64,000 nucleotides of DNA from Symsagittifera roscoffensis (Eukaryota; Xenacoelomorpha; Acoela; Convolutidae). The notes beneath the pieces were generated by a model that was not told the origin of the DNA, did no database searches, and saw only the letters and a list, made by a program, of their open reading frames with translations. Each line of letters begins with the position of its first letter. Position 1 is the first letter of the stretch. Made by a program: the position numbers and the translations under genes. The DNA lies in the NCBI RefSeq assembly GCF_963678635.1, contig NC_087065.1:70823573-70887572 (forward strand). The letters are read 5' to 3'. Below are positions 42,801-54,531 of the stretch, one piece after another.

Positions 42801-45800
42801 CTTGAAAGTCGCATCTTGAACGTCACATCGTATCAGATCCTGGCCCAAATTCAATAGTCGCGACGAGAGCTTAACTCTGGAAAGGCTGGACTTGAAGTCG
42901 CGTCTTGATCTCAAAATGGAGCCATATCTGAACACAGAACCAAAATGCCTAGTCGCGGAAGAAGGTTTGTGTCTGGTTTGTCTGGATAATGTTCAAAAGT
43001 TGCGCCGTGGTTCGCAAAGTCGCGCCAGATCTGAGTTCAGAACCAAATTGCCTAGTCGCGCCGTTGAAGTTTTGAGTCTGGAAAATCTGGAAAGTCTCAA
43101 AAATCGGCACATATGATCGAAAAAGTCTGGAAAACGTGTGCTGAGAACTTTGCTATCAAATTTGGGAAGTCTTAGACTTTTGAGCTCTCTGCGCGACCAT
43201 GCGTTTTGGGTCTGGATCCGATCTGGCACTATTTCCAAACTCTGGACATGAGTCTCGGACCTCAAACCTGGATGGTACATATTTTCATTCCGTTTTGTTA
43301 AATTTGCTGTCAATTTTTAGCATAAATTGTTCAGTAAATAGGAAAGCACAACGGTTGAAATCTGTCCATCATTCATTGGCTCCACCAGGAAAACAGGTTT
43401 TGTTATTTGCAATTATTTGAATATTGGCTAAAATTTGAAATTTAGGCCAGTTTGTTATAATTTTTTAAATTGGACTATTTGGTAAAATTCCCAAAGCTAC
43501 ATCAAGAGTTTCAAATTTAATTGAAGCAGGCTAATTAATTGATATTATTAATTCCATGCACTATTCTTAATATTCAGCTTAAAAGTCATAACTTTTTGTT
43601 ATTTCTTCAACCAAAAACTTTTCGAGACCAGGTATTGGACAGTCGCAACATTCAGGGCGTTGCGCTGATACGAGCAGTCTTGTGTTTTTATTCAGATCGA
43701 ATTTAAAAAATTTGACTGCGTATGGGTTTTGATGCGGAAACCTTCGGATTGGAAAGCGAGCATGCTTGCACTAGACTAAAATACCCATTGCTTTCCAACT
43801 CGAACATATTACTTGATTGTGCAAACTATTTATGCGTTGCAAATTACCCGCATTCGTAAATAATTGTTCCAAATTGAATTGAGGCAAGCTTGCTGGTCTT
43901 ATTAATTCAATACGCGACTCATATTTTAACAGTTAAAATTTGATATAATGAGCTTAAGATTTGCAGATTGTCTAATTTTTCAGAAAGTAATCAAGACCAA
44001 TTAATGGGCAGTCGGAACATTCAGGGCTTTGCCCTGGAACAATTAGTCTTGTTATGTCATAGATCTATTTCGGTTTATGTGCACTATCAGTTTCTCTCGC
44101 TATCTGTTTTTGGCCAAATACTACGCTCGGGCCATCTTTATTTAAATACAGGCCTATATTCTGCTTTTAATTGCGTCAGACTTGAATTAAGACCCAATTT
44201 GCCTAGTCGCGCCGAGGATTTGAGTCTGGAAAGTTTGAACATAAATTCGCGAAAGTCGCGCGTGGGTCCCAACAGATCCGGATCCAGATCCAAATTACGT
44301 AGACGCTGGTTTGAGTCTGGAAAGTCGGGACATAAAGTCGCGTCGTGGGTCGCGAAGGTCGCGCCGAGGATCTTGAGAGTCTGTTCGTATCAGATTCTGA
44401 CCCAAAATCAATAGTCGCGCCGAGAGCTTCACTCTGGAAAGGCTGGACTTAAAGTCGCGTCTGGATCGCAAAATTGAGCCAGATCTGAACACAGACCAAA
44501 ATTGCCTGGTCGCGGACGAAGGTTTGTGTCTGGAAAGTCTGGAAATAGTTCAAAAGTCGCGCCAGATCTGAGTTCAGACCCAAATTGCCTAGTCCGCCGT
44601 TGAAGTTTTGAGTCTGGAAAGTCTGGAAAGTTGCAAAAATCTACATATATGGCCGCAAAAGTCTGGAAAAGTTATGTCAAGACTTTTGCAATCAATCTCT
44701 GGATTTTCTAGACTTTCGAGCTCTCTGCGCGACTATGCAATTTGGGTTTTAGCGCTATTTTCTGGACTTAAGTGTGGGACCTCGAACCGGGATGGTACAT
44801 ATTTTCATTCCGTTTTGTTAATTTTGCTGTCAATTTTCAGCATAAATTGTTCTGTAAATAGGAACGCGAAACGGTTGAAAGCTGTCCATCATTCAGTGGT
44901 TCCACCAGGAAAATAGGTTTTGTTATTTGCAATTATTTGAATATTGGCTAAAATTTGAAATTTAGGCCAGTTTGTTATAATTTTTTAAATTGGACTATTT
45001 GGTAAAATTCCCAAAGCTACATCAAGAGTTTCAAATTTAATTGAGGCAAGCTTATTGGTCTTATTAATTCAATAAACAAATCAAATTTTAACACTTAAAG
45101 TTTGATATAATCAGCTTAAGATTTGAAGTTTCTCATTTTTTCCAAAAAGTAATCAAGACCAATTAATGGGCAGTCGGAACGTTTAGGGCTTAGCCTTGAA
45201 TTAAGCAGTTTTGTTATGTCATAGATCTATTTCAGATTATGTGCATTATCAGTTTTTCTCGCTATCTATTTTTGGCCAAATACGCTTGAAAGTCGCATCT
45301 TGAACGTCACATCGTATCAGATCCTGGCCCAAATTCAATAGTCGCGACGAGAGCTTAACTCTGGAAAGGCTGGACTTAAAGTCGCGTCTTGATCTCAAAA
45401 TGGAGCCATATCTGAACACAGAACCAAAATGCCTAGTCGCGGAAGAAGGTTTGTGTCTGGTTTGTCTGGATAATGTTCAAAAGTTGCGCCGTGGTTCGCA
45501 AAGTCGCGCCAGATCTGAGTTCAGAACCAAATTGCCTAGTCGCGCCGTTGAAATTTTGAGTCTGGAAAGTCTGGAAAGTCTCAAAAATCGGCACATATGA
45601 TCGAAAAAGTCTGGAAAACGTGTGCTGAGAATTTTGCAATCAAATTTGGGAAGTCTTAGACTTTTGAGCTCTCTGCGCGACCATGCATTTTGGGTCTGGA
45701 TCCGATCTGGCACTATTTCCAAACTCTGGACATGAGTCTCGGACCTCGAACCGGGATGGTACATATTTTCATTCCGTTTTGTTAATTTTGCTGTCAATTT

Positions 45801-45975
45801 TCAGCATAAATTGTTCTGTAAATAGGAACGCGAAACGGTTGAAAGCTGTCCATCATTCAGTGGTTCCACCAGGAAAATAGGTTTTGTTATTTGCAATTAT
45901 TCGAAAATTGGCTAAAATTTGTAATTTAGACCAGGTTAGTATAATTTTCTAAATTGGACTATTTGGTAAAATTCC
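39720..45975. repeat. Higher-order satellite, period about 2,483 bp, built from Helitron-like ends and GTCGCG minisatellite
   Basis: Two alternating sub-units occur: P, containing a GAGCAGTCTTGTG end, and Q, containing a GGGCAGTCGG...CTTGTTATG end followed by about 700 bp of degenerate repeats of AGTCGCGCC and GTCTGGAAAG words. Order: P Q (39,720-41,036), P' Q' (41,037-42,557), Q (42,558-43,520), P' Q' (43,521-45,040), Q (45,040-45,975). Bases 40,510, 42,993 and 45,477 are equivalent points, 2,483-2,484 bp apart. Frames of 60-148 codons recur only because the repeat recurs. Confidence 0.8.
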
Positions 45976-47030
45976 CAAAGCTACATCAGCCACGTTTAAG
46001 ACTAGTCAAAACAATCAGGGCTTTTCTCATGCGCCAATTTTGTAGCGCTTTGACGATAATTGGTTTTCAAAAATTTCACAATTTGGGAGGGGGGTTTATT
46101 AGGATGAACAGATGGAATCGCTTGGATCTTGTAATTTATCCCCCCTTTTGCGAAAGGGGGAAATTCAATACAAGGTACAAAATTCATACCTCTTTAACTA
46201 TTTACCTCTTTTGCAAAGGAGGGAAGGGATTCGGTACAAGGTTCAAAACACACATGCTTAACTATGAATTATTTCTTTATAGGGGTGGCAATTCGTTATC
46301 GGTTTGGAATAGTTAAAGAGATCCCAAAATTCGTATGTCCTTAAGCATAGGATAAGTATTTTACAGGGCTTAGAAATTTTTTATTAAGTAACATAGGTGG
46401 ATAGTCAACCAGACCCGAGCCCAGTTTTTGAGCCTATAGAGTATCATTGCTTTCTTCAGAAGTGACTTGTTTGCAGCACAAGTAAAAATGTAGACACTGA
46501 CACTATTTTGAGGCTCTTCAAAAACCCTTTCAATCATCTTCATGAAATTTAATTAAGAAAGTCTTTTGAAATATTTAAAACTCAAAGAGAAAACTAACAT
46601 CAAATTTCGCCTTTGTTGCCCCATGTATTCCCTGGGGCACTGGTGGCGCCTTTTTGAGTTTTACAAAATTCTCAAGTGCCTTATTTTTTGAATAATAAAT
46701 AATGAATATTTTCGTTTGGCTGCAGGAAGACATGCCAATCCTTTGAGTGACTAGATGACAGTTAGCAGATAAGCTAGTAAACAGACAGACAAGTAAGCAG
46801 ACAAATTTACCAACTCCGACGCAGCAAGCGATTTCAGCCATGAAAACATACCATGATAATCCTTTTGTAATTCTAACAATTTATTTTTTCGAAAAACTAT
46901 CGCAAAATTCATTTAAAATAGTATAATTTTAAATTGAAACCAGCAATTTTTTCAATTTGATTTTGCCTGAAATTTTCAAAACCAATTTTTTCAGCCAATC
47001 AGATTCGATTATTGTTAAATTTGAATGAGT
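45976..47030. repeat. MITE-like relic with short hairpins, then intergenic DNA
   Basis: From 46,085 to 46,325 the sequence has a CCCCCTTT-AAAGGGGG hairpin (46,141-46,160), a CCTCTTTTGCAAAGGAGG hairpin near 46,206-46,224, and a TATAGGGGTGGCAATT core near 46,279, which resemble the MITE at 58,036-58,243. The remaining bases to 47,030 hold no convincing gene; an 88-codon minus-strand frame (46,575-46,841) lacks support. Confidence 0.45.
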
Positions 47031-47048
47031 TGGGTGGCCGGTCAATTA

Positions 47049-47127
47049 GCAGAATGGTGTAAAAGCAGAAAAGGACTTTTCAGTTTTTCTGCACTTTCAG
47101 ACCCTTTCTGATCTTACACCATTCTGC
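47049..47127. repeat. 79-nt hairpin (inverted repeat), microRNA-precursor-like
   Basis: GCAGAATGGTGTAA at 47,049-47,062 is exactly complementary to TTACACCATTCTGC at 47,114-47,127. Pairing continues inward with CAGAAAAGG against CCCTTTCTG after a small bulge, leaving a loop of about 25 nt. Length and arm size suit a pre-miRNA or a tiny foldback element. There is no expression evidence and the strand is unknown. Confidence 0.45.
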
Positions 47128-48384
47128 TCAATGCAACCCATCCCTTCAAGCGCTAATCCTTATCTTTTGCTTTTGCTTACAGAAGCAAAAAAAAAACCGG
47201 AGCTGACCTATCTGCCGATTTGGTGCTGCAATAAAAATAACGAGCCGGACTATACTATATCGTGTTCTTTACATAGCCGCTCTAAGATCGGATTTTTTAT
47301 GAATATGAAATGAGCCGAAAATAATTTTATATCTGCGACAGGTTTTTAATGGTCCTAAAGTAACTGGTACATGACAGCGTTAGTTGTAGACAAACTTGGT
47401 CGAAAAAGTTTCATGATAATTAGACATCCCATTTTTGATCAATGATAACAGAAATCAGCTCTGCAATTCCGTCTGCTTTAAGAACTTTCTATTTATGCCA
47501 CAGTGTCTATTAGAAATCCCTCTCAGCATTTGAAATGAGAACATATCCTTATTTTATTTTTTTACTTTAATCCCAAAATTCCACGTTGCTTTTTTCGTTC
47601 CATTTTTTCTTAACAGCAGTAAAAACATTTGCGTGCTCGCTGTGTGCAGTTCCTCAACATCGCTAATTCGATTTTTATTTCCCTGCCAAATAACGCGTGA
47701 ATTTTCCCATTCATTTTCTTTCAAAGACAGAGTGTTACGATTTAACTCAATTTTACTTGTTATTTATTGACTTAGAAAGGTATTTCGGTCAGCCAGTCTT
47801 AGCCCGCAGTTTGCATCCAGAAAAGAACGAGCAAAAAAGGTAAAAGGTGAAATAATTTATTTTTGGACTTTTTTAACCTAAGTTAATTCCGATTTTAGCA
47901 GTTTTCGGTCTTTATCATTTTAAATACTGCTGTCCAAAATTAACAAAACTTTGCTATTAAGCTTCAAGTTTCCTTTGCATTTGTTAATTTAATCCAATCA
48001 GAATCAAGCATTGTGATCAAATTTTTAGAAAGGCCTTAAGATGAATTTTGGGCTGTATAACAGAAAGACCCGTAGGTTTTTGTTCCTACCACTTTACGAA
48101 ATCTATAGGTATGTTTTTTTTCCATACCCCAAAGGCACTTGTAGAGGATCACGATCTCTTTAACTATATCCCCCACACCCTCCCCCCCCCCGCCCCCTCG
48201 GGTACCTAGTAGCGAATACCCCCCTTATAAAGCAATAAATCAACGGTTGAGCATATCAGAAATTTTGAATCTAGTATTTCATATAGGGATAGAGTTTAAG
48301 TAGGGATATATTTAAAGAGACCCGAGGATCAAATGGAGTATCATTTTAAATACTTCCCGGGTCGAGGTCCGCGACTTAAGAAAA
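47128..48384. other. Intergenic, with a further MITE-core relic
   Basis: No gene. At 48,150-48,235 a C-rich run, GGGTACCTAGTAGCGAATACC and CCTTATAAAG match, in reverse, the core shared by 34,918, 46,279 and 58,186, so another decayed member of that MITE family lies here. Confidence 0.4.
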
Positions 48385-48760
48385 GACCGGCGCGACTCAA
48401 ATTTGGCAATTCCAGACCGGCGCGACTTTATATTGGCAATTCCAGACCGGCGCGACCGACACTTGGCAATTGAAGACCGGCGCGACTGAAACAAACCACC
48501 GCGACCGGTGCGACTCAAAACACCGTCGGAACCGGCGCGACCTAAGGTAATGGCGCGATCAGCGCCGCTGAAAATTTTCAATTTCAGACCGGCGCGACTG
48601 AGAATAAACCGCCGCAACATGCGCGACTGACCAAAATACCAAAAGTATTTTCTTAAGTCGCGCCGTCGGTCTTATCTTAAGTCGGGCCGCTTAAGTCTTT
48701 TCTTAAGTCGCGCCGTCAGTCTTTTCTTAAGTCGCGCCGCTTAAGTCTTTTCTGAAACAA
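48385..48760. repeat. 30-bp minisatellite (GACCGGCGCGACT) and adjoining TTAAGTCGCGCCG array
   Basis: GACCGGCGCGACT starts at 48,385, 48,415, 48,445 and 48,475, exactly 30 bp apart, with TTGGCAATTCCA in the spacers. More degenerate copies follow to 48,600. From 48,652 to 48,756 a second array repeats TTAAGTCGCGCCG with GTCTTTTC. These GC-rich words stand out in the AT-rich surroundings and share GTCGCGCC with the satellite at 40-46 kb. Confidence 0.8.
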
Positions 48761-48837
48761 TTTTCAGCCACGATCGGGTTCCGAAAAAATCAAAACAGTG
48801 TCTCACTTCCGACAAAAACTGGATAGAACTTGGCCGG

Positions 48838-49010
48838 GGACCGATTGTTTGGCAGACCAATCTTTTAGCATAAAAAGTGAAAAATGAGTCTTTTAGCAGA
48901 CCAACGTAATATAGTAATAGGGGAACCGATCGTTTAGTAGACCAATCTTTTAGCATAAGCTTGAAAAGTGAAAAATGAGTCTTTTAGCAGACCAACGTAA
49001 TAAAGTAATG
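48838..49010. repeat. Tandem pair of about 85 bp
   Basis: Two copies of a unit with CAGACCAATCTTTTAGCATAA, GTGAAAAATGAGTCTTTTAG and GACCAACGTAATA landmarks, about 48,838-48,919 and 48,922-49,010; the second carries a 7-bp insertion (GCTTGAA). Confidence 0.75.
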
Positions 49011-49869
49011 GATGATTGATTGACAGACTCAAAAAGACGCTCAGTATGGGGCAAGCTTCCCCAGTCAAGTCAATTATCTCACAATTTGTCAACAAAACTA
49101 TCAACTTCAAAGTCACAGCAGTCTAAATTTGCGGCAAAACAAAGATTTGAATTGAAGCGCAGCGGATCGCCAATCGCCAATTCTCTTGCGCGAAGGACCG
49201 ACTGCGCGAAAAAACTCGTGAGCGAAGGACCGAAAACAAAATTAGCCGAAAGTCAACTTTTAAAGAGAAGCAATTGCCATTCAATTAAAATGAATTGAAT
49301 GAAGCAATATTTCACTTCTTTCATAACGAAACCCTTAAAATATAAATTTGTTCCAATTCGGCGGCAATCAGTGACAATTTGAAAATTTTGCACATTTCTG
49401 CCGTTTTTATATTCGACCATTATCATCATTCAGCCCCTAGAAATGTTTACTTTCTTCCAAAATTTAGATAACTGAATTCCTATTGGCTGATTTTTATTTT
49501 CGCGCATTCGGTCCTTCGCGTATGAGGGATTCCAACCTAAAAAACCGGTCTGCTAAACTCGTGTTGAATTGAAGCGCAGCGGAGCAAGCGGTCGCTAATC
49601 GCCAATGCTGCGTTTGAAGTTAGCTATCGCACTTTATTGTTGTTCTGAGTCTGCTAAAAAACCGGTCTGCTAAAATCCCTAGACCCAACTAGGCCATTTT
49701 TCAGACTAAATGACTAAAAATTTAAGAAATACTTAAGAACTCTCAATACCAAAAATGGAAACAACCATTAAGCCCCTGGGCATTGAGTTTTTGGGCTTTT
49801 GTTGCGTCTCAAAAATTCCTTTTGATTAAAAAAAAAAGGAAAAAATTATCGAGGTATTAAAATAATTAA
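49011..49869. other. Intergenic with local GC-rich words
   Basis: GAAGCGCAGCGGA with CGCTAATCGCCAAT or close variants occurs near 49,154 and 49,568, and GCGAAGGACCG words near 49,190 and 49,225, with an inverted form near 49,510. It is a decayed repeat. No gene. Confidence 0.4.
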
Positions 49870-52800
49870 GGGCTTGAAATCAATTTGGTTTGAAGCTTTA
49901 AAAGATTTTTGTATAAAATAAACAAAACTTCGTAGTAAATTAGAGGCGACCAATTTTTTTTATGTGGACCAGAATTCCCAGTAAAATTGAGCATAGGGGG
50001 CTTAATTGAAACTCAAAATTGATCAAAAAATTCAAAAAAAAGCACGTACTCAATTATTATCCCGTAGGAGCTCGGTCACACACAGACACACAAACCTATT
50101 TTTTATTGTTCCGACTTCCGAAGAAAGTAAGGAATAAACATTCTCGGTGTATTTTTTTAATTAGACCAAATCTCAAAATAATCACCTCGGAGGATCGGTC
50201 CATGGATCTTCGTGGTCCCAGAAGGCCGCCGGCGTCATTGGACTATGCTGGTGTAATGATAGCTGCAGACTAACGTAACTTAAAGAGCGCTGTGATAATT
50301 AGAGTGATTAACCGCACCACAAATATGTTCCAAATTTATTGGAAGCAGTCTAATTTGTCTTATTAATTCCATACACGATTCTTAATATTCAGCTAAATTT
50401 TCATGGTTTGTCAATAGTTCATAAAGCAAAAACTATTCAAGGCCAGTTTTTTTTTTAAATATTTGTACATTACGAGGCCAAACTGTGCACTGGATAGGCG
50501 CACAATTTTGCGTCTGTATGTTCCTGGATTCCAGAGACAAAACTTTAAGCATGTTAAGCTTTTGTCGGAATGATCAGAGAAAGTGAAAGAACAAAAGAAG
50601 AACAAAGGGAGCGTCTTTGTTGCGGAATCTGCTTACATTGGAATGAAACTATAGCGGAATCTGCGAAAAATGTGATGAAACAATAGCCCAGGGTATTTTT
50701 CACCGCCAGTTGAATGACCTCAATGAGCACTCCCAGGGCATCTAAGGTAAATTACATTGAAACCAATTTAGTAGTGAGTTGTATTGCAATTTTGTTCTTT
50801 TTTGAACACTGTTGATCAAAAAATCCTTTTATTCTGCGTGTGAGTTTATCAAGTTATTTCACGGTTAAAAACGTTCGATTAGCTTGAACCGAAAAAAGGA
50901 AGAAAAATCTCGCACAATTGAAACACTTAATTTGCCTTAGATGGTAAAATTTGTAGTTTTCTAGCCTAATTACATTATCAAATACTTCTCGAAATACATA
51001 TCAAGTTTAAAAATCAATTACTTCTCGAATTACTTTCCCTTGAGTTTATCAAAAAATGCGAAAAATGCAGTTTCCATTTGAAGCAGTACAAATTGAAATT
51101 GAGATTTCATGTCAACTCTTGGACTATCACAAAATGTAGGTGGGCGGATAAATACTACGCTTGCGATTATCAGGCGTTATGAAATCGGAATTAATACTTT
51201 TTTCTGATACAACTAAATGAACAAAGTCAGATGAATCAAAATCACTTCTTATGGAATGCCAGAAAACACCTTTTTTGAGCTTTTTCGCATTTTAAAAGGC
51301 CATTTCATTCTAATTTTTGTTGTTGTTTTTAAAACAACTCTTATTTTTTTTAGCAGATTATTTTCGGTTTTTGTTAAAATTTTGTTTTCTTCGGCCAATA
51401 TATATTCGTTTCATAATATGTTTGTTTATTTGCCTCATAATTCGTTGTTTGATTGACCAAAATAGTTTTTATTGCAATTTTTGTGCTCTTGAAGGGTCTA
51501 AATAGAGTTTAAAAACTTTTATAGCTCAATAGTTTCTACAACTTTTTTTTCGCGTCAATTGTTGCCTTCTTAAATATTGTCTGTTCAATTACCATTGGAT
51601 GATTATTTTTTTCACAAAACTTACCTTAAGCTGACTATTGTGTTTTTTAGTCTCTTTCTTCAAAATCAACCACCTTCGAAGCAAATAAAAAAAATCGTTA
51701 TTTTTTTTCAAATCAGTGGCTTTTGTCTTATTTTTATAGCTGGCACCCGTTCTTTTTTGATTTAGCGCAAGTGTTGCGAAACTCCGCTTTGCCTATGTAC
51801 CAACAGTCAAATCTGAATTAAAACTAACGTTTTCCTATAAACTCAGCTCATATTTTGTTTATATGTTTTTGTTTTTATTCTGGCTACTGGAAGTGGAAAG
51901 GAACTTTTTTTGTGGTTTTTTTTTTCGTTTCCTATTTTTTTAACCTAAACTGGAACCAAAAAGCGATTATAGATGGTGTTGAATGATGTATCTTATTAAC
52001 TCTCATATCGCTAAATGATCAATTTTACAAAAACGCTGAAAGTGTTCTGGGTGTCGAGAAAAACTGGTAAATATTTTTTGATTTTTTTAAACAATTCTTT
52101 AAGTATAAACTTGTTTTTGAAGCTTTTTTAATTTTTAGGTGTTTAAAAAAACTTTAAAAACAGCAAAAAAATCAAACAGTTTTGTTTTTTTCATTACAGG
52201 CTTGAAATCAATTACGGGCTTGAAATCAATTTGGTTTGAAGCTTTAAAAGATTTTTGTATAAAATAAACAAAACTTCGTAGTAAATTAGAGGCGACCAAT
52301 TTTTTTTATGTGGACCAGAATTCCCAGTAAAACTGAGCATAGGGGGCTTAATTGAAACTCAAAATTAATCAAAAAATTCAAAAAAAAGCACGTACTCAAT
52401 TATTATCCCGTAGGAGCTCGGTCACACACAGACACACAAACTTATTTTTTATTGTTCCGACTTCCGAAGAAAGTAAGGAATAAACATTCTCGGTGTATTT
52501 TTTTAATTAGACGAAATCTGAAAATAATCACCTCGGGGGATCGGTCCATGGATCTTCGTGGTCCCAGAAGGCCGCCCGCGTCATTGGACTATGCTGGTGT
52601 AATGATAGCTGCAGACTAACGTAACTTAAAGAGCGCTGTGATAATTAGAGTGATTAACCGCACCACAAATATGTTCCAAATTTATTGGAAGCAGTCTAAT
52701 TTGTCTCATTAATTCCATACACGATTCTTAATATTCAGCTAAATTTTCATGGTTTGTCAATAGTTCATAAAGCAAAAACTATTCAAGGCCAGTTTTTTTT

Positions 52801-54531
52801 TAAAATTATTTGTACATTACGAGGCCAAACTGTGCACTGGATAGGCGCACAATTTTGTGTCTGTATGTTCCTGGATTCCAGAGACAAAACTTTAAGCATG
52901 TTAAGCTTTTGTCGGAATGATCAGAGAAAGTGAAAGAACAAAAGAAGAACAAAGGGAGCGTCTTTGTTGCGGAATCTGCTTACATTGGAATGAAACTATA
53001 GCGGAATCTGCGAAAAATGGGATGAAACAATAGCCCAGGGTATTTTTCACCGCCAGTTGAATGACCTCAATGAGCACTCCCAGGGCATCTAAGGTAAATT
53101 ATATTGAAACCAATTTAGTAGTGAGTTGTATTGCAATTTTGTTCTTTTTTGATTACTGTTGATCAAAAAATCCTTTCATTCTGCGTGTGAGTTTATCAAG
53201 TTATTTTACGGTTAAAAACGTTCGATTAGCTTGAACCGAAAAAAGGAAGAAAAATCTCGCACAATTGAAACACTTAATTTGCCTTAGATGGTAAAATTTG
53301 TAGTTTTCTAGCCTAATTACATTATCAAATACTTAAAGTTTAAAAATCAATTACTTCTCGAATTACTTTCCCTTGAGTTTATCAAAAAATGCGAAAAATG
53401 CAGTTTCCATTTGAAGCAGTACAAATTGAAAATGAGATTTCATGTCACCTCTTGGACTATCACAAAATGTAGGTGGGCGGATAAATACTACGCTTGCGAT
53501 TATCAAGCTTTATGAAATCGGAATTCATACTTTTTTCTGATACAACTAGTTGAACAAAGTCAGATGAATCAAAATCACTTCTTATGGAATGCCAGAAAAC
53601 ACCTTTTTTGAGCTTTTTCGCATTTTAAAAGGCCATTTCATTCTAATTTTTGTTGTTGTTTTTAAAACAACTCTTATTTTTTTTAGCAGATTATTTTCGG
53701 TTTTTGTTAAAATTTTGTTTTCTTCGGCCAATATATATTCGTTTCATAATATGTTTGTTTATTTGCCTCATAATTCGTTGTTTGAACGACCAAAATAGTT
53801 TTTATTGCAATTTTTGTGCTCTTGAAGGGTCTAAATAGAGTTTAAAAACTTTTATAGCTCAATAGTTTCTACAACTGTTTTTTCGCGTCAATTGTTGCCT
53901 TCTTAAATATTGTCTGTTCAATTACCATTGGATGATTATTTTTTTCACAAAACTTACTTTAAGCTGACTATTGTGTTTTTTAGTCTCTTTCTTCAAAATC
54001 AACCACCTTCGAAGCAAATAAAAAAAATCGATATTTTTTTTCAAATCAGTGGCTTTTGTCTTATTTTTATAGCTGGCACCCGTTCTTTTTTGAATTAGCG
54101 CAAGTGTTGCGAAACTCCGCTTTGCCTATGTACCAACAGTCAAATCTGAATTAAAACTAATGTTTTACTATAAACTCAGTTCATATTTTGTTTATATGTT
54201 TTTGTTTTTATTCTGGCTACTGGAAGTGGAAAGGAACTTTTTTTGTGGTTTTTTTTTCGTTTCCTATTTTTTTAACCTAAACTGGAACCAAAAAGCGATT
54301 ACAGATGGTGTTGAATGATGTATCTTATTAACTCTCATATCGCGAAATGATAAATTTTACAAAAACGCTGAAAGTGTTCTGGGTGTCGGGAAAAACTGGT
54401 AAACATTTTTTGATTTTTTAAACAATTCTTTAAGTATAAATTTGTTTTTGAAGCTTTTTTAATTTTTAGGTGTTTAAAAAAACTTTGAAAACAACAAAAA
54501 ACTCAAACAGTTTTGTCGTTTTCATTACAGG
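49870..54531. repeat. 2.33-kb tandem duplication (two copies)
   Basis: Copy 1 is about 49,870-52,200, copy 2 about 52,216-54,531. The offset is 2,333-2,346 bp because of small indels, including a 14-bp loss in copy 2 near 53,332. The join repeats GGCTTGAAATCAATT. Each copy contains a type B Helitron-like left part (50,109 and 52,450) and AT-rich DNA with short fortuitous frames. Scattered substitutions show it is older than the 3.94-kb duplication. Confidence 0.85.

Noticed and set aside
40510-45797. Recurrent 106-codon minus-strand frames at 40,510, 42,993 and 45,477 as a gene family
   Set aside because: They sit inside the 2.48-kb satellite, are built from its AGTCGCG/GTCTGGAAAG words, and recur with the repeat; no start, splice or domain evidence.
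46575-46841. 88-codon minus-strand frame with a hydrophobic N-terminus
   Set aside because: No splice signals, no family resemblance, AT-rich repeat context.
48385-48600. CRISPR array
   Set aside because: The 30-bp periodicity includes the spacers, which are similar to one another; eukaryotic minisatellite.
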